A DNA stretch of 64,000 nucleotides from Chthoniobacteraceae bacterium (GCA_947479475.1 CANJZW010000005.1:26468-90467); one strand, 5' to 3'; positions 19,446 to 30,403 are shown, numbered from the stretch's first letter. Translations and numbers: made by a program. Notes: generated by a model not told the origin, from the sequence alone.

Positions 19446-19877
19446 ATGAAGACCGAAGCGTGGATTTTGGCTGCAGCAACCTTGAGCGCTGTCCTCGGGA
19501 CGTTGGCGGGCGGTGGATGTGCGGGCACGACGAACCGGCCGGCGGACTCCTTTTTTGCAACGAAGGTCAAGCCGACCTTGGAATACTACTGCCTAGAGTG
19601 CCACAATTCAAAATCCGCCTCCAAATTTAACCAGTTCAATCTGGAGACAGGCAAATTGGCGATGACTACGGGCTTACACAAACCCGTGATCCGGCCGGGG
19701 AAACCAGACGAGAGCCTGTTTTTTACGGTATTGCGGTTGGGCCATGCGGAGGCGCTGGCCATGCCTCCGGCCCCAGACAAGGTCTCGGAGGAGCAGCTTG
19801 CCGATATACGCCGTTGGATTCACTCGGGTGCGGCCTGGCCAGAGGGGCCTGAGGGGCACCTTAAAATGCCTCATTAA
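19446..19877 (+). CDS. Small planctomycete-type cytochrome c lipoprotein
   Basis: A 143-residue protein. The hydrophobic N-terminus ends near AGGGC (Cys25), a probable lipoprotein attachment site. A single CLECH motif (C49, C52, H53) binds a heme, and the downstream pattern (KPVIRPGKPDESLFFTVLRL ... MPPAPDKVSEEQLADIRRWI) is the standard planctomycete cytochrome c tail, with Met of MPP as a candidate distal ligand. It would be a monoheme electron carrier anchored to a membrane facing the periplasm. It precedes a large cytochrome/WD40 protein by 204 bases and may serve it, though it is not in tight operon spacing. Confidence 0.82.
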   Translation: MKTEAWILAAATLSAVLGTLAGGGCAGTTNRPADSFFATKVKPTLEYYCLECHNSKSASKFNQFNLETGKLAMTTGLHKPVIRPGKPDESLFFTVLRLGHAEALAMPPAPDKVSEEQLADIRRWIHSGAAWPEGPEGHLKMPH

Positions 19878-19974
19878 CTGGCTTGGGTGGGGTAAGGAGG
19901 GTGGGAGGAAGCGCGCGAGTTTTTTTGCCGCCAGCGAACCCGACTGTGGAAAAAGGGGGGGCGCCCACTCCACG

Positions 19975-20058
19975 CTCTAAGTTTTCCGGGGGAGCTTGGG
20001 CTAATTTGACTAGGTACTCTAAGTTTTCAGAGTGTGTTGGGTTATTTGAATAGATATC
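19975..20058. repeat. Imperfect tandem duplication of about 42 bp
   Basis: Two adjacent copies begin CTCTAAGTTTTC (19975-19986 and 20017-20028) and continue with TTGGGCTAATTTGACTAGGT and TTGGGTTATTTGAATAGAT respectively. The copies have diverged in the middle. They lie just upstream of the 1704-residue WD40 gene (start 20082), within its likely leader or promoter region. Confidence 0.55.
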
Positions 20059-20081
20059 CGCGTGCAGTTTTCCCCTGATAT

Positions 20082-23000
20082 ATGATCTCCCTTTCCTTGA
20101 GTGCTCGTTTTGCAGCAGTAGCCGTTCTTTTGCCGGCTTTTGGCGTCCAGGCTTTTGTGGCCTCCAAAGCGCCCGGAGGCCCTGTGAGTTACTATCAGGA
20201 TGTGCGGCCGATTTTTCAGGCCAACTGTCAGGGATGTCATCAACCGGCCAAAAACAAGGGCGGGTATGTGATGACAAACTTCCAAAAGCTGCTGGCCGGT
20301 GGCGATAAGGATGGCGTTGCTGTGGTGCCAGGCAATGTGGAAAAGGGAGCGCTGCTGGCGCAAATCACGCCTCAAAACGGTTCGGCGGAGATGCCCAAGA
20401 ATAAGCCTCCGCTTGCGGAGCATGAAATCGCATTGGTCCGGCGCTGGATTGCGGAGGGGGCCAAGGACGATACACCCGCGGACGCGAAAAAGCATTTTGA
20501 CGCCGACCATCCGCCTCAGTACGCGCGGTTACCGGTGGTCAGTTCAATCGATTACTCGCCAGACGGCGAGGTGCTGGCGGTGGCGGGTTTTCACGAGGTT
20601 TTGCTTCAAAAGACGAATGGCGAGGGGATTAAGGGGAGGCTGATCGGCCTCTCGGAGCGGATTCAGTCGGTGCGATTCTCTCCGGACGGCAAATGGCTGG
20701 CGGCCGCTGGCGGGGATCCCGCGCGCTTGGGCGAGGTGCAGATTTGGGAGGTTGCCACCGGGAAGCTCAAGGTGTCCGCGCCCATCGGGTGGGACACACT
20801 TTACGGGTTGAGCTGGTCGCCCGACAGCAAACTTGTGGCCTTCGGGTGCGCGGACAACACGGTGCGCGCGATTGAGGCAGGCACTGGGAAACAGGTTTTC
20901 CAGATGGGTTCCCACAACGACTGGGTGCTGGACACAGCCTTTTCGGATAAAGGCGACCACGTCGTCTCCGTGGGACGTGACATGACGGCCAAACTCAGCG
21001 AAGTGGCTGGCGAACGTTTTGTTGACAACATTACCTCCATCACCCCGGGGGCGCTCCGCGGTGGGATGAACGCGGTAGACCGGCATCCCGGTTCGGAGGC
21101 GGTCGTTATGGGCGGTTCGGACGGGGCTCCGCAGATGTTCCGCATCTTTCGCACGAGCGCGCGCAAGATCGGCGATAATGCGAACCTTCTCAAAAAGTAT
21201 CCGGAGATGACGGGGCGCATTTTTGCGACGCGTTTTTCCAAGACGGGCGACAAGTTTGTGGCGGGCAGTGCCTTGGATGGGAAGGGCGAGGTGGCCGTTT
21301 TTGTGTCGGAAGCCGCGCTTGTGCCGCCCAAGGATATTGAGGCGATTCGTGGCAAACCCGTCGGTCAGCAGACCGACGCGGAAAAACAGCGGGTTAAGGA
21401 GTTTGAAACTCAGCCGGGAAAACGCGTCTTTCAAGCGCGCATCGATACGTCTTCGGTTTACACGGTGGCTTTCCGTCCCGATGGCGGGGCTGTTGCCGCG
21501 GCGGGCGGGGACGGGAAAATTCGGATTTACGACGCGAATGACGGCAAATTGCTCACCCAATTCGACGCGGCTCCGGTCAGTGCTCCGGCAGTCGCTGGCT
21601 CCAAGGCGGCAAAGAGTGGTGGCTTCCGGCTGAAGCCCACGGAGGATGCCGGGGTTGAAGTTCTGCCTGAGGGGCGTCAGATCACGGGCATCGAAGTGCA
21701 GCCCGCGAAGGTCGAGATCCGCAGGCGCAACGACTACGTGCAGCTTCTGGTGTTCGCCAAGTATGAGGGTGGAGAAACCGCGGACATCACGCGTTCGGCA
21801 AAGCTTGAGGTGGCGGCACCTCTGGCCGAACTGACGGTCCGTGGTCAGTTGCATCCGCGCGCCGACGGTTCCACCGAGCTGCGCGTTTCGTTCGGGGGCA
21901 AGAGCGTGAGTGTTCCTGTGGTCATTTCGGGGGCAGGGGGCGCTTTTGAAACCGACTTCATCCGGGACGTGAACCCGGTCATGACCAAGCTCGGGTGCAA
22001 TCAGGGAACCTGTCACGGATCCAAGGACGGAAAAGCGGGGTTCAAACTTTCCCTGCGTGGGTACGATCCGGAGTACGACCTGCGCGCGCTTACCGACGAC
22101 ATGGCTTCGCGGCGCGTGACGGTGGCCTCGCCCGAGGACAGCCTGATGTTGCTCAAAACCCTCGCCGAAGTCCCGCACGAGGGCGGGCGCCGCGCGCATG
22201 CAGACGAGAAGTACTACCAGATTTTGCGCGATTGGGTGGCGGGCGGAGCCAAGCTGGACCTGGCCGCCGCCAGGGTTTCGAAGATCGAACTCTCGCCGTT
22301 GAATCCGGTGGTGCAAAAGATCGGAAGCCGCCAGCAGGTGCGCGTGCTCGCTCATTTTGCCAACGGAACCTCCCGGGACGTCACCAACGAAGCGTTCGTC
22401 GAGAGTGGCAACACCGACGTCGCCAGCGTGGATGGCACCGGGCTTGTGACCACCCTGCGTCGCGGGGAGTCGCCCATGCTGGCCCGTTACGAGGGCAACT
22501 ACGCCGCCACGACGGTGACCGTGATGGGCGACCGTTCCGGCTTTGAGTGGAAGGAACCGCCCGCGTGGACGCCGGTGGATTCGCTCGTCGCGGCCAAATG
22601 GAAGCGGATGCAAATCGAACCCTCAGGCCTCTGCTCCGATGGCGAGTTCCTGCGCCGCGTGACGCTGGATTTGACCGGGTTGCCACCATCTCCCGAGAAG
22701 CTTCGTGCTTTCCTTGCGGACACTCGCGAGCAGCGGGTCAAACGCGACGAGGTGATTGAAGGACTGATTGGGAGCGTCGATTTCATCGAACACTGGACCA
22801 ACAAGTGGGCTGATTTGTTGCAAGTGAACGCCAAGTTTTTAGGCAAAGAAGGTGCCGAAGGGTTTCGCGCCTGGATTCGGACCCAGGTTGAAAAAAACAC
22901 GCCCTACGATCAGTTTGTGCGCGAGGTGCTCACGGCCGCCGGCTCTAACAAAGACAATCCCGCGGCGAGTTACTGGAAGATCCTGCGCCAGCCCGTGGAG

Positions 23001-25196
23001 GCAATGGAGAACACAACCCATCTCTTCCTCGCCACACGTTTCAACTGCAATAAGTGCCACGACCACCCCTTTGAACGCTGGACACAGGATCAGTATTATC
23101 AAACAGCCGCGTTTTTCGCCCAGGTGAGCCTCGCTGAGGATCCCGCCAGCGGCGGCCGCAAATTGGGCGGCACGGCGGTGGAAGGCGCCAAGCCGTTGTA
23201 CGAAATCGTGAAGGAAAATCCTACCGGCGAAGTCAAACACGACCGCACCGGCAAGGTGACCGCCCCGCAGTTCCCGTATGCAGCGACGTCTGAGTTGCCC
23301 GGCAAGCCCTCGCGCCGTGACCAGCTCGCGCAATGGATGACCGCCGCTGACAACCGGTATTTCGCCTCCAGCTATGTCAATCGTGTCTGGGGTTATTTGC
23401 TCGGACGCGGGATCATCGAACCGCTGGATGACATTCGTGCCGGCAATCCTCCGACGAACCCGGAACTGCTGGATCACCTGACCAGGGAATTCGTCAAGGC
23501 GGGTTTCGACACGCGCGCGGTGTTTCGGATGGTGTGTAAATCCCGCGCCTATCAGTTGTCGATTTCTACAAACCAGTGGAATGCGGATGACTCGGTGAAT
23601 TACTCACACGCTCTGGCGCGGCGGTTGTCTGCGGAGACTTTGTTTGACTCGGTCTTTGCGGTGACTGGGGCAACTTCTGCGCTGCCTGGCATCGCCGTGG
23701 GACAGAGGGCGGCGTTGATGGTTGATTCCAGCAGCGAAGGGGCCGCGGGTTTTCTGGCGACGCTGGGCAAACCGGCGCGTGAAAGCGCCTGTGAGTGCGA
23801 GCGCAGCAGCGAGTTGAAGTTGGGCTCGGTCATGGCGCTGCTCAGTGGCAGCACGGTGTCCAATGCCATCCAGGACCCCAAAAACGCTCTGGCGAAACTC
23901 GTCGCGGCAGAGAAGGACGATGCCAAATTGGCGAACGAACTTTTCATGCGCGTGCTTTCGCGCGAGGCAACCGAGAAGGAGATCGCGGCGACGCGCAAAA
24001 TCATGGCGACCGTGGATTCGGACAACACGGAAGTGAACGCCCTCTGGCAGGCCAAAGAAAAGGAGCAGGCGCCCCTCAACGTGCGCAAGGAAAAGGAGCG
24101 GGAGGCGGCGATTGCCAAGGCGAAGGTGGAGCTTCAAGCGTACGAGGCGACCACCAAGTTTTACCGCGAAGAACGCGAGGCGGTGCGCAAGGAGCGCGAG
24201 GCCCGCGCGGTGCGATCCCTCAAGGCGTTTGATGCGGCGCAGGAACAGCGTGTGGAGGCGTGGCTTTCATCGCTCACCCCGGCGCTAAAGGAAGTGCTGT
24301 GGACGCCTCTGGTTGCCAGCAGCGCCACCGGTGCGGGAGCTCTGAAGCTCACCGTGGAAAAAGACGGAACCGTTCTTTCCTCGGGGGCAAACACTCGCGC
24401 CGACTACAGCCTGACTTTCACTGCGGATTTGCAGGGAGCCACGGGCCTTGTTCTGGAGGTGCTTCCAGATGCTTCCCTGCCTCTTTTTGGACCGGGACGG
24501 GGTAAGGACGGGAACTTCGTTCTGAATGAAATTTCTTTCGTTCACGCGCTTCCGGCTAAGCCCGCGGAATTGAAAACTGAAAAGTTCTCGGGTGCGTGGG
24601 CCTCCTATTCCCAGGACAAGTTTCCTGTGGCCGCCGCAATCGATGGCAAAGAGGACGACGCTCAAAACGGATGGGCTGTTGGCGGAGGAACGGCGCGCCG
24701 GCAGGTGGCGGTATTCCAATTCGGCGAACCGATCAAAGAAGCTGGCGGGCGCAAGATCACCTTAAAGCTGATGCAGAAGTTGCGTGAGAATGACCAGATC
24801 GGGCGCTTTCGGGTCTACCTCACGAAGGCGGCGAATCCCCTGACGGAGGGTTTGCCTGAGGCTGTTGTGGCGGCATCGGGTCGTCCGGCGGCCGAGCGCA
24901 CACCTGCGGACAAGGCGCTGTTGACAGCTTACGTGCGGACGGCAGATGGCGAATACTGGAGACAGAACAAGGAGTTGGCCGAGGCGAAGGTGGCGCTGGC
25001 GCCCGATCCCAAACACTCAGAGCTGAAAACGACGCTGGCGACAGCCTCGGACCCCATCAAGCTGGATACGCTTCTGGTGCAGTTGCGCGTCGATGCCGAG
25101 GCGAGCAAAAAGCAGGTCGGCAACAAGCGGCTCACAGTCGTGCAGGATCTGGCTTGGGCACTGATCAATAATCCAGCCTTTCTTTTTAACCGATAA
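20082..25196 (+). CDS. Giant WD40 + cytochrome c + DUF1549 + DUF1553 protein
   Basis: A 1704-residue exported protein with a Sec signal (about 1-24). The order is: cytochrome c domain with C49-x2-C52-H53; a WD40 propeller at about 145-510 ([45 protein letters not shown]); a bacterial Ig-like stretch; a second cysteine-rich segment ([20 protein letters not shown]); another Ig-like part; DUF1549 ([29 protein letters not shown]); DUF1553 ([19 protein letters not shown]); a charged coiled coil of about 85 residues near 1310-1395; and a C-terminal beta-rich region. Such fusions are known in Planctomycetota and Verrucomicrobiota, with no proven function. The DUF1501 partner starts about 100 bases later. 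Confidence 0.88.
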   Translation: MISLSLSARFAAVAVLLPAFGVQAFVASKAPGGPVSYYQDVRPIFQANCQGCHQPAKNKGGYVMTNFQKLLAGGDKDGVAVVPGNVEKGALLAQITPQNGSAEMPKNKPPLAEHEIALVRRWIAEGAKDDTPADAKKHFDADHPPQYARLPVVSSIDYSPDGEVLAVAGFHEVLLQKTNGEGIKGRLIGLSERIQSVRFSPDGKWLAAAGGDPARLGEVQIWEVATGKLKVSAPIGWDTLYGLSWSPDSKLVAFGCADNTVRAIEAGTGKQVFQMGSHNDWVLDTAFSDKGDHVVSVGRDMTAKLSEVAGERFVDNITSITPGALRGGMNAVDRHPGSEAVVMGGSDGAPQMFRIFRTSARKIGDNANLLKKYPEMTGRIFATRFSKTGDKFVAGSALDGKGEVAVFVSEAALVPPKDIEAIRGKPVGQQTDAEKQRVKEFETQPGKRVFQARIDTSSVYTVAFRPDGGAVAAAGGDGKIRIYDANDGKLLTQFDAAPVSAPAVAGSKAAKSGGFRLKPTEDAGVEVLPEGRQITGIEVQPAKVEIRRRNDYVQLLVFAKYEGGETADITRSAKLEVAAPLAELTVRGQLHPRADGSTELRVSFGGKSVSVPVVISGAGGAFETDFIRDVNPVMTKLGCNQGTCHGSKDGKAGFKLSLRGYDPEYDLRALTDDMASRRVTVASPEDSLMLLKTLAEVPHEGGRRAHADEKYYQILRDWVAGGAKLDLAAARVSKIELSPLNPVVQKIGSRQQVRVLAHFANGTSRDVTNEAFVESGNTDVASVDGTGLVTTLRRGESPMLARYEGNYAATTVTVMGDRSGFEWKEPPAWTPVDSLVAAKWKRMQIEPSGLCSDGEFLRRVTLDLTGLPPSPEKLRAFLADTREQRVKRDEVIEGLIGSVDFIEHWTNKWADLLQVNAKFLGKEGAEGFRAWIRTQVEKNTPYDQFVREVLTAAGSNKDNPAASYWKILRQPVEAMENTTHLFLATRFNCNKCHDHPFERWTQDQYYQTAAFFAQVSLAEDPASGGRKLGGTAVEGAKPLYEIVKENPTGEVKHDRTGKVTAPQFPYAATSELPGKPSRRDQLAQWMTAADNRYFASSYVNRVWGYLLGRGIIEPLDDIRAGNPPTNPELLDHLTREFVKAGFDTRAVFRMVCKSRAYQLSISTNQWNADDSVNYSHALARRLSAETLFDSVFAVTGATSALPGIAVGQRAALMVDSSSEGAAGFLATLGKPARESACECERSSELKLGSVMALLSGSTVSNAIQDPKNALAKLVAAEKDDAKLANELFMRVLSREATEKEIAATRKIMATVDSDNTEVNALWQAKEKEQAPLNVRKEKEREAAIAKAKVELQAYEATTKFYREEREAVRKEREARAVRSLKAFDAAQEQRVEAWLSSLTPALKEVLWTPLVASSATGAGALKLTVEKDGTVLSSGANTRADYSLTFTADLQGATGLVLEVLPDASLPLFGPGRGKDGNFVLNEISFVHALPAKPAELKTEKFSGAWASYSQDKFPVAAAIDGKEDDAQNGWAVGGGTARRQVAVFQFGEPIKEAGGRKITLKLMQKLRENDQIGRFRVYLTKAANPLTEGLPEAVVAASGRPAAERTPADKALLTAYVRTADGEYWRQNKELAEAKVALAPDPKHSELKTTLATASDPIKLDTLLVQLRVDAEASKKQVGNKRLTVVQDLAWALINNPAFLFNR

Positions 25197-25294
25197 GTTG
25201 TTTTTGTTTAATTACTAACCCCCCAAAGAACCAAACCGTTATGATCCATCTACCAGGCGGAAATTGCAGCGACCTTTGCAATTCAGAATTGAAA

Positions 25295-26710
25295 ATGAAC
25301 CGGCGCGACCTCCTTCGTTTGGGAGGCAGCGGCATTCTAGGGATGTCCCTCGGGACGATGTTGAACCTCCAGGCGAAGGCTGCGGAAGCCGGCGGAAAGG
25401 GAGGTCCCGGCTGGGGCAAGGCCAAGAGTGTCGTTCTCATTTATCTACAGGGCGGGCCCAGCCACATTGATTTGTGGGATCCGAAGGAAAGCGCGCCCGA
25501 CAATATCCGTTCCGTTTTCGGCTCCATCCCGACCAAGATCCCGGGCATCAACTACACTGAGATGTTGCCCAGATTGGCGAAGCTCAACGACAAGTTCACG
25601 CAGATCCGGTCCATGAGTTACACGCCGAATGGTTTGTTCAACCATACTGCGGCGATCTACCAGATCATGACTGGGTACACGACCGACAAGGTCAGCCCGT
25701 CCGGCCAGCTCGAGCCGCCCGACCCCAAGGACTATCCAAATTTCGGCTCCAACATCGTCCGGCTCAAGCCTTCCAGCGAACCTATGCTGCCCTTCGTGAT
25801 GTTGCCGCGTCCTCTGCAGGAAAGTAACGTCGTGGGCAAGGGCGGGAACGCAGGCTTTCTAGGTAAAGCATTTGACCCCTATACGTTGTATCCTCCGGGG
25901 GACGATCTCGACATGAACAAACTCGAGCGTCTGACCGTGGACGATCTCAAACTGCCCCCAGAAGTCTTCGCCCTTCGTTTGCAGCGCCGCGCTGAACTGC
26001 GCACGGTCATCGAAGCTGCAATGCCGGACGTGGAAAAAGCGGTTGAACGCTACAACCTCGACGACTACTACCAACGCGCCCTCAATCTGATCGTCTCCGG
26101 ACGCGCTCGCAAAGCCTTTGATCTCTCGCTGGAATCCGACCGAGTGCGCGACGATTACGGGCGCAATACCTTTGGCCAGAGCTGTCTGCTTGCGCGTCGT
26201 TTGGTGGAGGCCGGGACGCGTGTGGTGGAAGTCATCTGGCCAAAGGTTGCCAACTCCGACAACCATTCGTGGGATCACCACACCGGTCTCACCGACCGGA
26301 TGAAGGGCAAATCCGCACCGATGCTCGACCAGGGCATTTCTGCCTTCATTGACGATATGGATTCCCGCGGTCTTCTGGATGAAACGCTGGTGGTGGCCAT
26401 CGGTGAATTCGGACGCTCTCCGATTAAAGGCGTCAGCACCTCGGGCAATTCCAACAGTGCGGATGGGCGCGACCACTGGCCCTACTGTTATTCGGCGATG
26501 ATTGCAGGTGCCGGCATCAAGCGTGGTTACGTTCACGGGCAGAGCGACAAGACTGGCAGCAGCCCCTCAGAGGATCCTGTTCATCCGATGGAACTGCTGG
26601 CCACCATGTACCACGCCTGCGGCATCGATCCTGAAACCATCGTTCATAACCATCTCAACCAGCCGCGCGAACTGGTGAAGGCCAAGCCGGTCACCAAGCT
26701 GTTTGCTTAA
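25295..26710 (+). CDS. DUF1501 family protein, second copy, Tat-like signal
   Basis: 471 residues from ATG 25295, chosen because the sequence [20 protein letters not shown] forms a Tat-like signal; an upstream in-frame ATG at 25241 would add 18 unlikely residues. The DUF1501 features are [51 protein letters not shown] and [18 protein letters not shown], with Asp/His residues in positions expected for the phosphatase-like metal site. It would act outside the cytoplasm. The spacing of about 100 bases after the WD40/DUF1549/DUF1553 gene and the same orientation argue for one operon. It differs substantially from the DUF1501 copy at 2769-4232, so the two are separate lineages rather than a recent duplication. 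Confidence 0.88.
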   Translation: MNRRDLLRLGGSGILGMSLGTMLNLQAKAAEAGGKGGPGWGKAKSVVLIYLQGGPSHIDLWDPKESAPDNIRSVFGSIPTKIPGINYTEMLPRLAKLNDKFTQIRSMSYTPNGLFNHTAAIYQIMTGYTTDKVSPSGQLEPPDPKDYPNFGSNIVRLKPSSEPMLPFVMLPRPLQESNVVGKGGNAGFLGKAFDPYTLYPPGDDLDMNKLERLTVDDLKLPPEVFALRLQRRAELRTVIEAAMPDVEKAVERYNLDDYYQRALNLIVSGRARKAFDLSLESDRVRDDYGRNTFGQSCLLARRLVEAGTRVVEVIWPKVANSDNHSWDHHTGLTDRMKGKSAPMLDQGISAFIDDMDSRGLLDETLVVAIGEFGRSPIKGVSTSGNSNSADGRDHWPYCYSAMIAGAGIKRGYVHGQSDKTGSSPSEDPVHPMELLATMYHACGIDPETIVHNHLNQPRELVKAKPVTKLFA

Positions 26711-26756
26711 ATCTCCGGTGCCGTCCTGCCAGTCCTGTGCGGGTCCCATCCCCGTG

Positions 26757-27629
26757 CTACGGCTGGACGTTGAGGAGGAGCTCTCGAAAAACGGCGGCTC
26801 CCGGCGTGGGGCTCTGCCCAAGGCGGCTGAGGATGGCGACATGCCTCTCGATCGGAGCGCCGCAGAGAGCGAGTGCGACACAGCTCGGAGTGGGCTGCCG
26901 TGTGGCGAGTTGCGGCAGCAGCGCGACTCCCAGGCCCGCCGCCACGAGGGAGCGAATCGTCTCCAACTCGCTGCTCTCACACGCTATGCGGGGTTCAAAT
27001 CCCGCAGCTCTGCACGCGGCCAGTGCGGTGTCACGCGCCCGCCCCTTGTAGAGGACGAACGGTTCCGAGCGCAGCTCCCCAAGATACAGGCGCGCGACTT
27101 TTGCGGCGGGATTGCTGCGTTTTGCGAGGAGCACAAAAGATTCCACCAGAATGATTTGTTCTTCAAATTTTCCTGGAGGAGCGGGCAGTTGGACGAGGCC
27201 GAACTCCACCCGCCCGTTTTCCACCCATTGCGCCACCGTCTCCGAGGTTCCTTCGTACAGGGCCAGTTCCACGAGAGGGTGCCGCTTACGAAACGAGGCG
27301 ATCGCCCGGGGCAAAAGGCACGCGCTCGCTGAAGGGATCGAGCCGATACTCAAGCGACCGCCCCGCAGCCCCACGAGTTCCTGCACCGCCGCCTTCGCCG
27401 CCTGGGCCTGTTCGAGGAGACCCTCGGCGTGGATCCGGAGGGTTTCACCAGCCGCTGTCAGGATGCTCTCGCGCCGTCCCCGGTAGAAAAGCGGGGTGCC
27501 AAACTCGGATTCAAGTTTGCGAATCTGTTCGCTGAGAGCGGTTTGTGCGAGACTAAGCTTTGCCGCGGCCCGTGTGAAGTTGCGCTGCCTGGCGGTTTCC
27601 AGGAAGTATTCGAGTTGGTAAAGTTCCAT
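26757..27629 (-). CDS. LysR-family transcriptional regulator
   Basis: A 290-residue regulator of normal LysR length. The N-terminal helix-turn-helix covers residues about 1-60 (MELYQLEYFLETARQRNFTR, AAKLSLAQTALSEQIRKLE). The C-terminal effector-binding domain of two Rossmann-like lobes starts near residue 90 (GRLSIGSIPSASACLLPRAI). It is divergent from an oxidoreductase gene with 72 bases between the starts, and that gap holds a nested palindrome, so it probably controls the OYE-DapA-like operon and itself. The effector is unknown; a catabolic substrate of the operon is the best guess. Confidence 0.9.
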   Translation of the reverse strand: MELYQLEYFLETARQRNFTRAAAKLSLAQTALSEQIRKLESEFGTPLFYRGRRESILTAAGETLRIHAEGLLEQAQAAKAAVQELVGLRGGRLSIGSIPSASACLLPRAIASFRKRHPLVELALYEGTSETVAQWVENGRVEFGLVQLPAPPGKFEEQIILVESFVLLAKRSNPAAKVARLYLGELRSEPFVLYKGRARDTALAACRAAGFEPRIACESSELETIRSLVAAGLGVALLPQLATRQPTPSCVALALCGAPIERHVAILSRLGQSPTPGAAVFRELLLNVQP

Positions 27630-27641
27630 CGTTTTTTCCGA

Positions 27642-27671
27642 TGGTAATAAGCGAAAACAAATGTTTTACCA
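27642..27671. promoter_or_regulatory. Nested palindrome, LysR operator candidate
   Basis: TGGTAA (27642-27647) is mirrored by TTACCA (27666-27671). Inside it, AAAACA (27654-27659) is mirrored by TGTTTT (27662-27667). The structure lies in the 72-base intergenic region between the divergent regulator and oxidoreductase genes, where LysR regulators normally bind. Confidence 0.5.
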
Positions 27672-27701
27672 AGCGTTAGCCGCCGGATGAAATGATAAAC
27701 A

Positions 27702-29186
27702 ATGAACCCACCCGATTCCCGTCCGTTTGTGCGTCTTGGTGCGCTGAAAAGTTTGGAGGATTTCCAAGCTGCGTGTGCGGCGCTGGAAATTGATTTGCCC
27801 GCCGAGGTTGCGGGCGGGAAGAATTCCCCATTGAGCCAGCCCGCCGAGGTGCTGATAAACGGGAAACGGCCTGGGAACCGGATTGTGATTCACCCGATGG
27901 AGGGTTGGGACGGCACGACCACCGGGGGCGTGAGTGCTGAAATGAGGCGGCGCTGGCGGCGGTTTGGGGAAAGCGGGGCGAAGATGATCTGTGGTGCGGA
28001 GGCGATGGCTGTTCGTGCCGATGGACGGGCCAATCCCAACCAGCTCATTTTGGTGGAGGAGAACCGGGAAGGGATTGCGGAGCTTGTGGGGATCTTGAAG
28101 GAAGCGCACAAAGATTTGTATGGGACGGTGGAGGACTTGCTGATTGGGTTCCAGCTCACACACTCCGGCCGTTTCTGCCGGCCCGTGGACAAGGCGCGCT
28201 GGGAATCGCGTGTGGCTTTTCGGCACCCGATTTTGGACAAGAAGTTCCACGTTCTTAGCGATGAACAGGTGCTGACGGACGCGGAGGTGGGTGTCTTGAT
28301 CGGGGATTATGTGCGCGCTGCGCGGTTGGCATGGGAGGTGGGAGCGGACTTCGTCGACATCAAACATTGCCACGGTTACCTGCTTCATGAATTTCTTGGG
28401 GCACACACGAGGCCGGGCAAATACGGCGGCAGGTTTGAAAATCGAACACGGATTCTGCGCGAAATCATCGAAGGAATTCGGGCGGATGGGAATCCTGTGG
28501 ATATTGGGGTGCGGCTCAGTCTCTTTGACAAGGTGCCCTACCGACCGGACCCTACGCGGGCCAAGGCTGGCAAACTGGGGCCCGGGATACCCGAGGATTT
28601 TTCCGAGTGTCTTCCGTATCGGTACGGGTTTGGAGTGAATCAGGCAGATCCTTCCCAAATTGATTTGAGCGAGACGTTTGAGTTCGTGAAGCTTTGCGGT
28701 GAGCTTGGGGTGAAGGTCTTGAACACGACGGCGGGTTCGCCCTATTACACCCCCAACCTTCAGCGCCCGGCGACGTTTCCACCAAGCGACGGCTATCAGC
28801 CTGCGTACGATCCTCTCATCGATGTGGAGCGCCAGATTCAGGCGGTGCGGCAGGTGAAGGCCATCTCGCCCAAAGGCCTCTATGTGATTGGGTCCGGTTA
28901 TACCTACCTCCAGGAGTTTCTGGCGCCGGTGGCGAGCGCGGTTCTCCGTTTGGGCTGGGCAGATGGGATAGGCTTGGGGCGTGCGGTCCTTTCGTATCCT
29001 ACAATGCTAACCGATGCCGCTAACGGCCAGGCGGCGCAAAAGAAGTTTATCTGCCGCACCTTCAGCGAGTGTACGACGGCACCTAGGAATGGTCTTATCA
29101 GCGGCTGTTATCCCTTGGACAAATTCTATACCGAGCGGCCGGAATTTGCTCAGTTGAAGGAGATTAAAAAGAAGGCGGGTGTTTAG
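27702..29186 (+). CDS. Old yellow enzyme-like NADH:flavin oxidoreductase
   Basis: A 494-residue cytoplasmic TIM-barrel enzyme. OYE-type features are NRIVIHPMEGWDGTTTGGVS near the first strand, LLIGFQLTHSGRFCRP (the HSGR-type substrate/FMN site), a DFVDIKHCHGYLLHEFLGAH segment matching the family's CHGYLxxxFLxP motif, FENRTRILREI, and GIGLGRAVLSYPTML at the phosphate-binding end. It probably reduces an alpha,beta-unsaturated carbonyl or related substrate with NAD(P)H and FMN. It is longer than classical OYE (about 360 residues) but has no 4Fe-4S module typical of the dienoyl-CoA reductase subgroup that I could identify. The DapA-like gene follows after 22 bases. Confidence 0.85.
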   Translation: MNPPDSRPFVRLGALKSLEDFQAACAALEIDLPAEVAGGKNSPLSQPAEVLINGKRPGNRIVIHPMEGWDGTTTGGVSAEMRRRWRRFGESGAKMICGAEAMAVRADGRANPNQLILVEENREGIAELVGILKEAHKDLYGTVEDLLIGFQLTHSGRFCRPVDKARWESRVAFRHPILDKKFHVLSDEQVLTDAEVGVLIGDYVRAARLAWEVGADFVDIKHCHGYLLHEFLGAHTRPGKYGGRFENRTRILREIIEGIRADGNPVDIGVRLSLFDKVPYRPDPTRAKAGKLGPGIPEDFSECLPYRYGFGVNQADPSQIDLSETFEFVKLCGELGVKVLNTTAGSPYYTPNLQRPATFPPSDGYQPAYDPLIDVERQIQAVRQVKAISPKGLYVIGSGYTYLQEFLAPVASAVLRLGWADGIGLGRAVLSYPTMLTDAANGQAAQKKFICRTFSECTTAPRNGLISGCYPLDKFYTERPEFAQLKEIKKKAGV

Positions 29187-29208
29187 GTTTGAGCAAAGGT
29201 TCCATTTT

Positions 29209-30327
29209 ATGAAGACATTGATTTCAGATCCCAAGGAGCTATCTCCCGAGACGCCCTGGCTGGACACCCTCTGGGCCTGGACCGGCGAAGAGGAACTCGT
29301 GGACCACAGGACCAAGGCGCGTTTGTGTGCGGCGGCTCTGCTGCCTTTTTGCAACGGCCAGCCGGACTGGGAGGGGTTCGCCGCGAGTATCCGCTGGATG
29401 CAGGCCACAGCGGACTTTTACGGGGTCGAGCTTGTTGTCGTGCTCAATGCGGACACCGGGTACATTTTCGATTTGGACGACGCGATGTACGCCGAGGTAT
29501 TGCGCCGGTTTCGTGCGGATTTTCCGCTGGTGAAATTCATCGCGGGTGTCACGGCGCGTGGCGCGCAGGACGACACGGCGTTCAAGGCCGAGCGATACCG
29601 ACCGCTTCTGGACATCGTCCAGGAGCACGACAACTGCGAGGTGATGCTTATGACGTCTCGCTGGCTAAACGCCCTCGGTCCGGCGCCCCGGAGGGACGCC
29701 TATTACGAGATCGCCGAGTGGCTGATCCGGCCGGGCATCGTCCACGCGCTTGAGCCGGCTTTTGTGCCTTGGGCAACCCCATATGAGCCTTGGTTGCTGT
29801 GGCAACTGGCGCTGCATCCGAAGTTTGTCGGTGGAAAAGTCAGCACCCTGGACGAACCGCATTTTCTCTATTGGGCGGCGATGTGCCGCGATCTCGCTCT
29901 GGATTTTGCCCCCCACAGCGGTGATGACTTCGGCATCGCTACCGCCATTCGGCTTGGACTTCCTTTGCTCATCGGAGCGGCGGTGAGCGGGGCGCCGCTA
30001 ATCTGCGCAGCCAAGGATATGTGGCTGACCGACGATGCGCCTGCCAAAAAGTTCAAGACGGGTACGGGGCGTTTTGACACGCGGGTTTACAAAGTTTTTG
30101 AGGCCTTCCAGTCCTTGGAGGACCAGGTGTTCCGGCTGGATTCGAATATGAGCGCCGCCGCCTACAAGCACAGCACGGCCCACGTGCTTCATCTGCTCGG
30201 GATCCTGGCCTCGCCCGAGGCGCACCCCGCGTGCAAGGACCTGCGCGGCACCGATGAACCCGAGCGGATGGAAGACGCCTTGCGGCGCCCCCGGAGAGTG
30301 GCGCATCGGTTGGGCATTTCTTTTTAG
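29209..30327 (+). CDS. DapA-superfamily-like protein (DUF993-type)
   Basis: 372 residues from ATG 29209, preferred over an upstream in-frame start at 29179 that overlaps the previous gene; AAAGG lies about 6-10 bases before it. The sequence resembles the dihydrodipicolinate synthase-like DUF993 family: CAAALLPFCNGQPDWEGFAA near the first strand, GVELVVVLNADTGY, KFIAGVTARGAQDD, EVMLMTSRWLN, and HPKFVGGKVSTLDEP. The last Lys could be the Schiff-base lysine if it is a true aldolase, but this is inferred. The partner oxidoreductase lies 22 bases upstream, and the two are under a LysR regulator, suggesting a catabolic pathway for a sugar acid or similar compound. Confidence 0.7.
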   Translation: MKTLISDPKELSPETPWLDTLWAWTGEEELVDHRTKARLCAAALLPFCNGQPDWEGFAASIRWMQATADFYGVELVVVLNADTGYIFDLDDAMYAEVLRRFRADFPLVKFIAGVTARGAQDDTAFKAERYRPLLDIVQEHDNCEVMLMTSRWLNALGPAPRRDAYYEIAEWLIRPGIVHALEPAFVPWATPYEPWLLWQLALHPKFVGGKVSTLDEPHFLYWAAMCRDLALDFAPHSGDDFGIATAIRLGLPLLIGAAVSGAPLICAAKDMWLTDDAPAKKFKTGTGRFDTRVYKVFEAFQSLEDQVFRLDSNMSAAAYKHSTAHVLHLLGILASPEAHPACKDLRGTDEPERMEDALRRPRRVAHRLGISF

Positions 30328-30351
30328 TGGCTCACTCCGTGCAAAAAGAAA

Positions 30352-30376
30352 CGCGCCCTCCGGGAGGGAGGGCGCG
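30352..30376 (-). terminator. Rho-independent terminator of the NIPSNAP gene
   Basis: CGCGCCCTCC (30352-30361) pairs with GGAGGGCGCG (30367-30376) around a 5-base loop. On the minus strand the stem is followed by TTTCTTTTT. It lies 27 bases after the stop of the minus-strand gene and also 24 bases past the end of the plus-strand DapA-like gene. The T-run favours minus-strand use. Confidence 0.8.
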
Positions 30377-30403
30377 CTTCAAAACTGTTCGAAAGCTCGT
30401 TTT

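Noticed and set aside
26985..27003. tRNA T-arm-like GGGGTTCAAATCCC
   Set aside because: It lies inside the LysR coding sequence, and no acceptor, D-arm or anticodon arm pairing is found around it.
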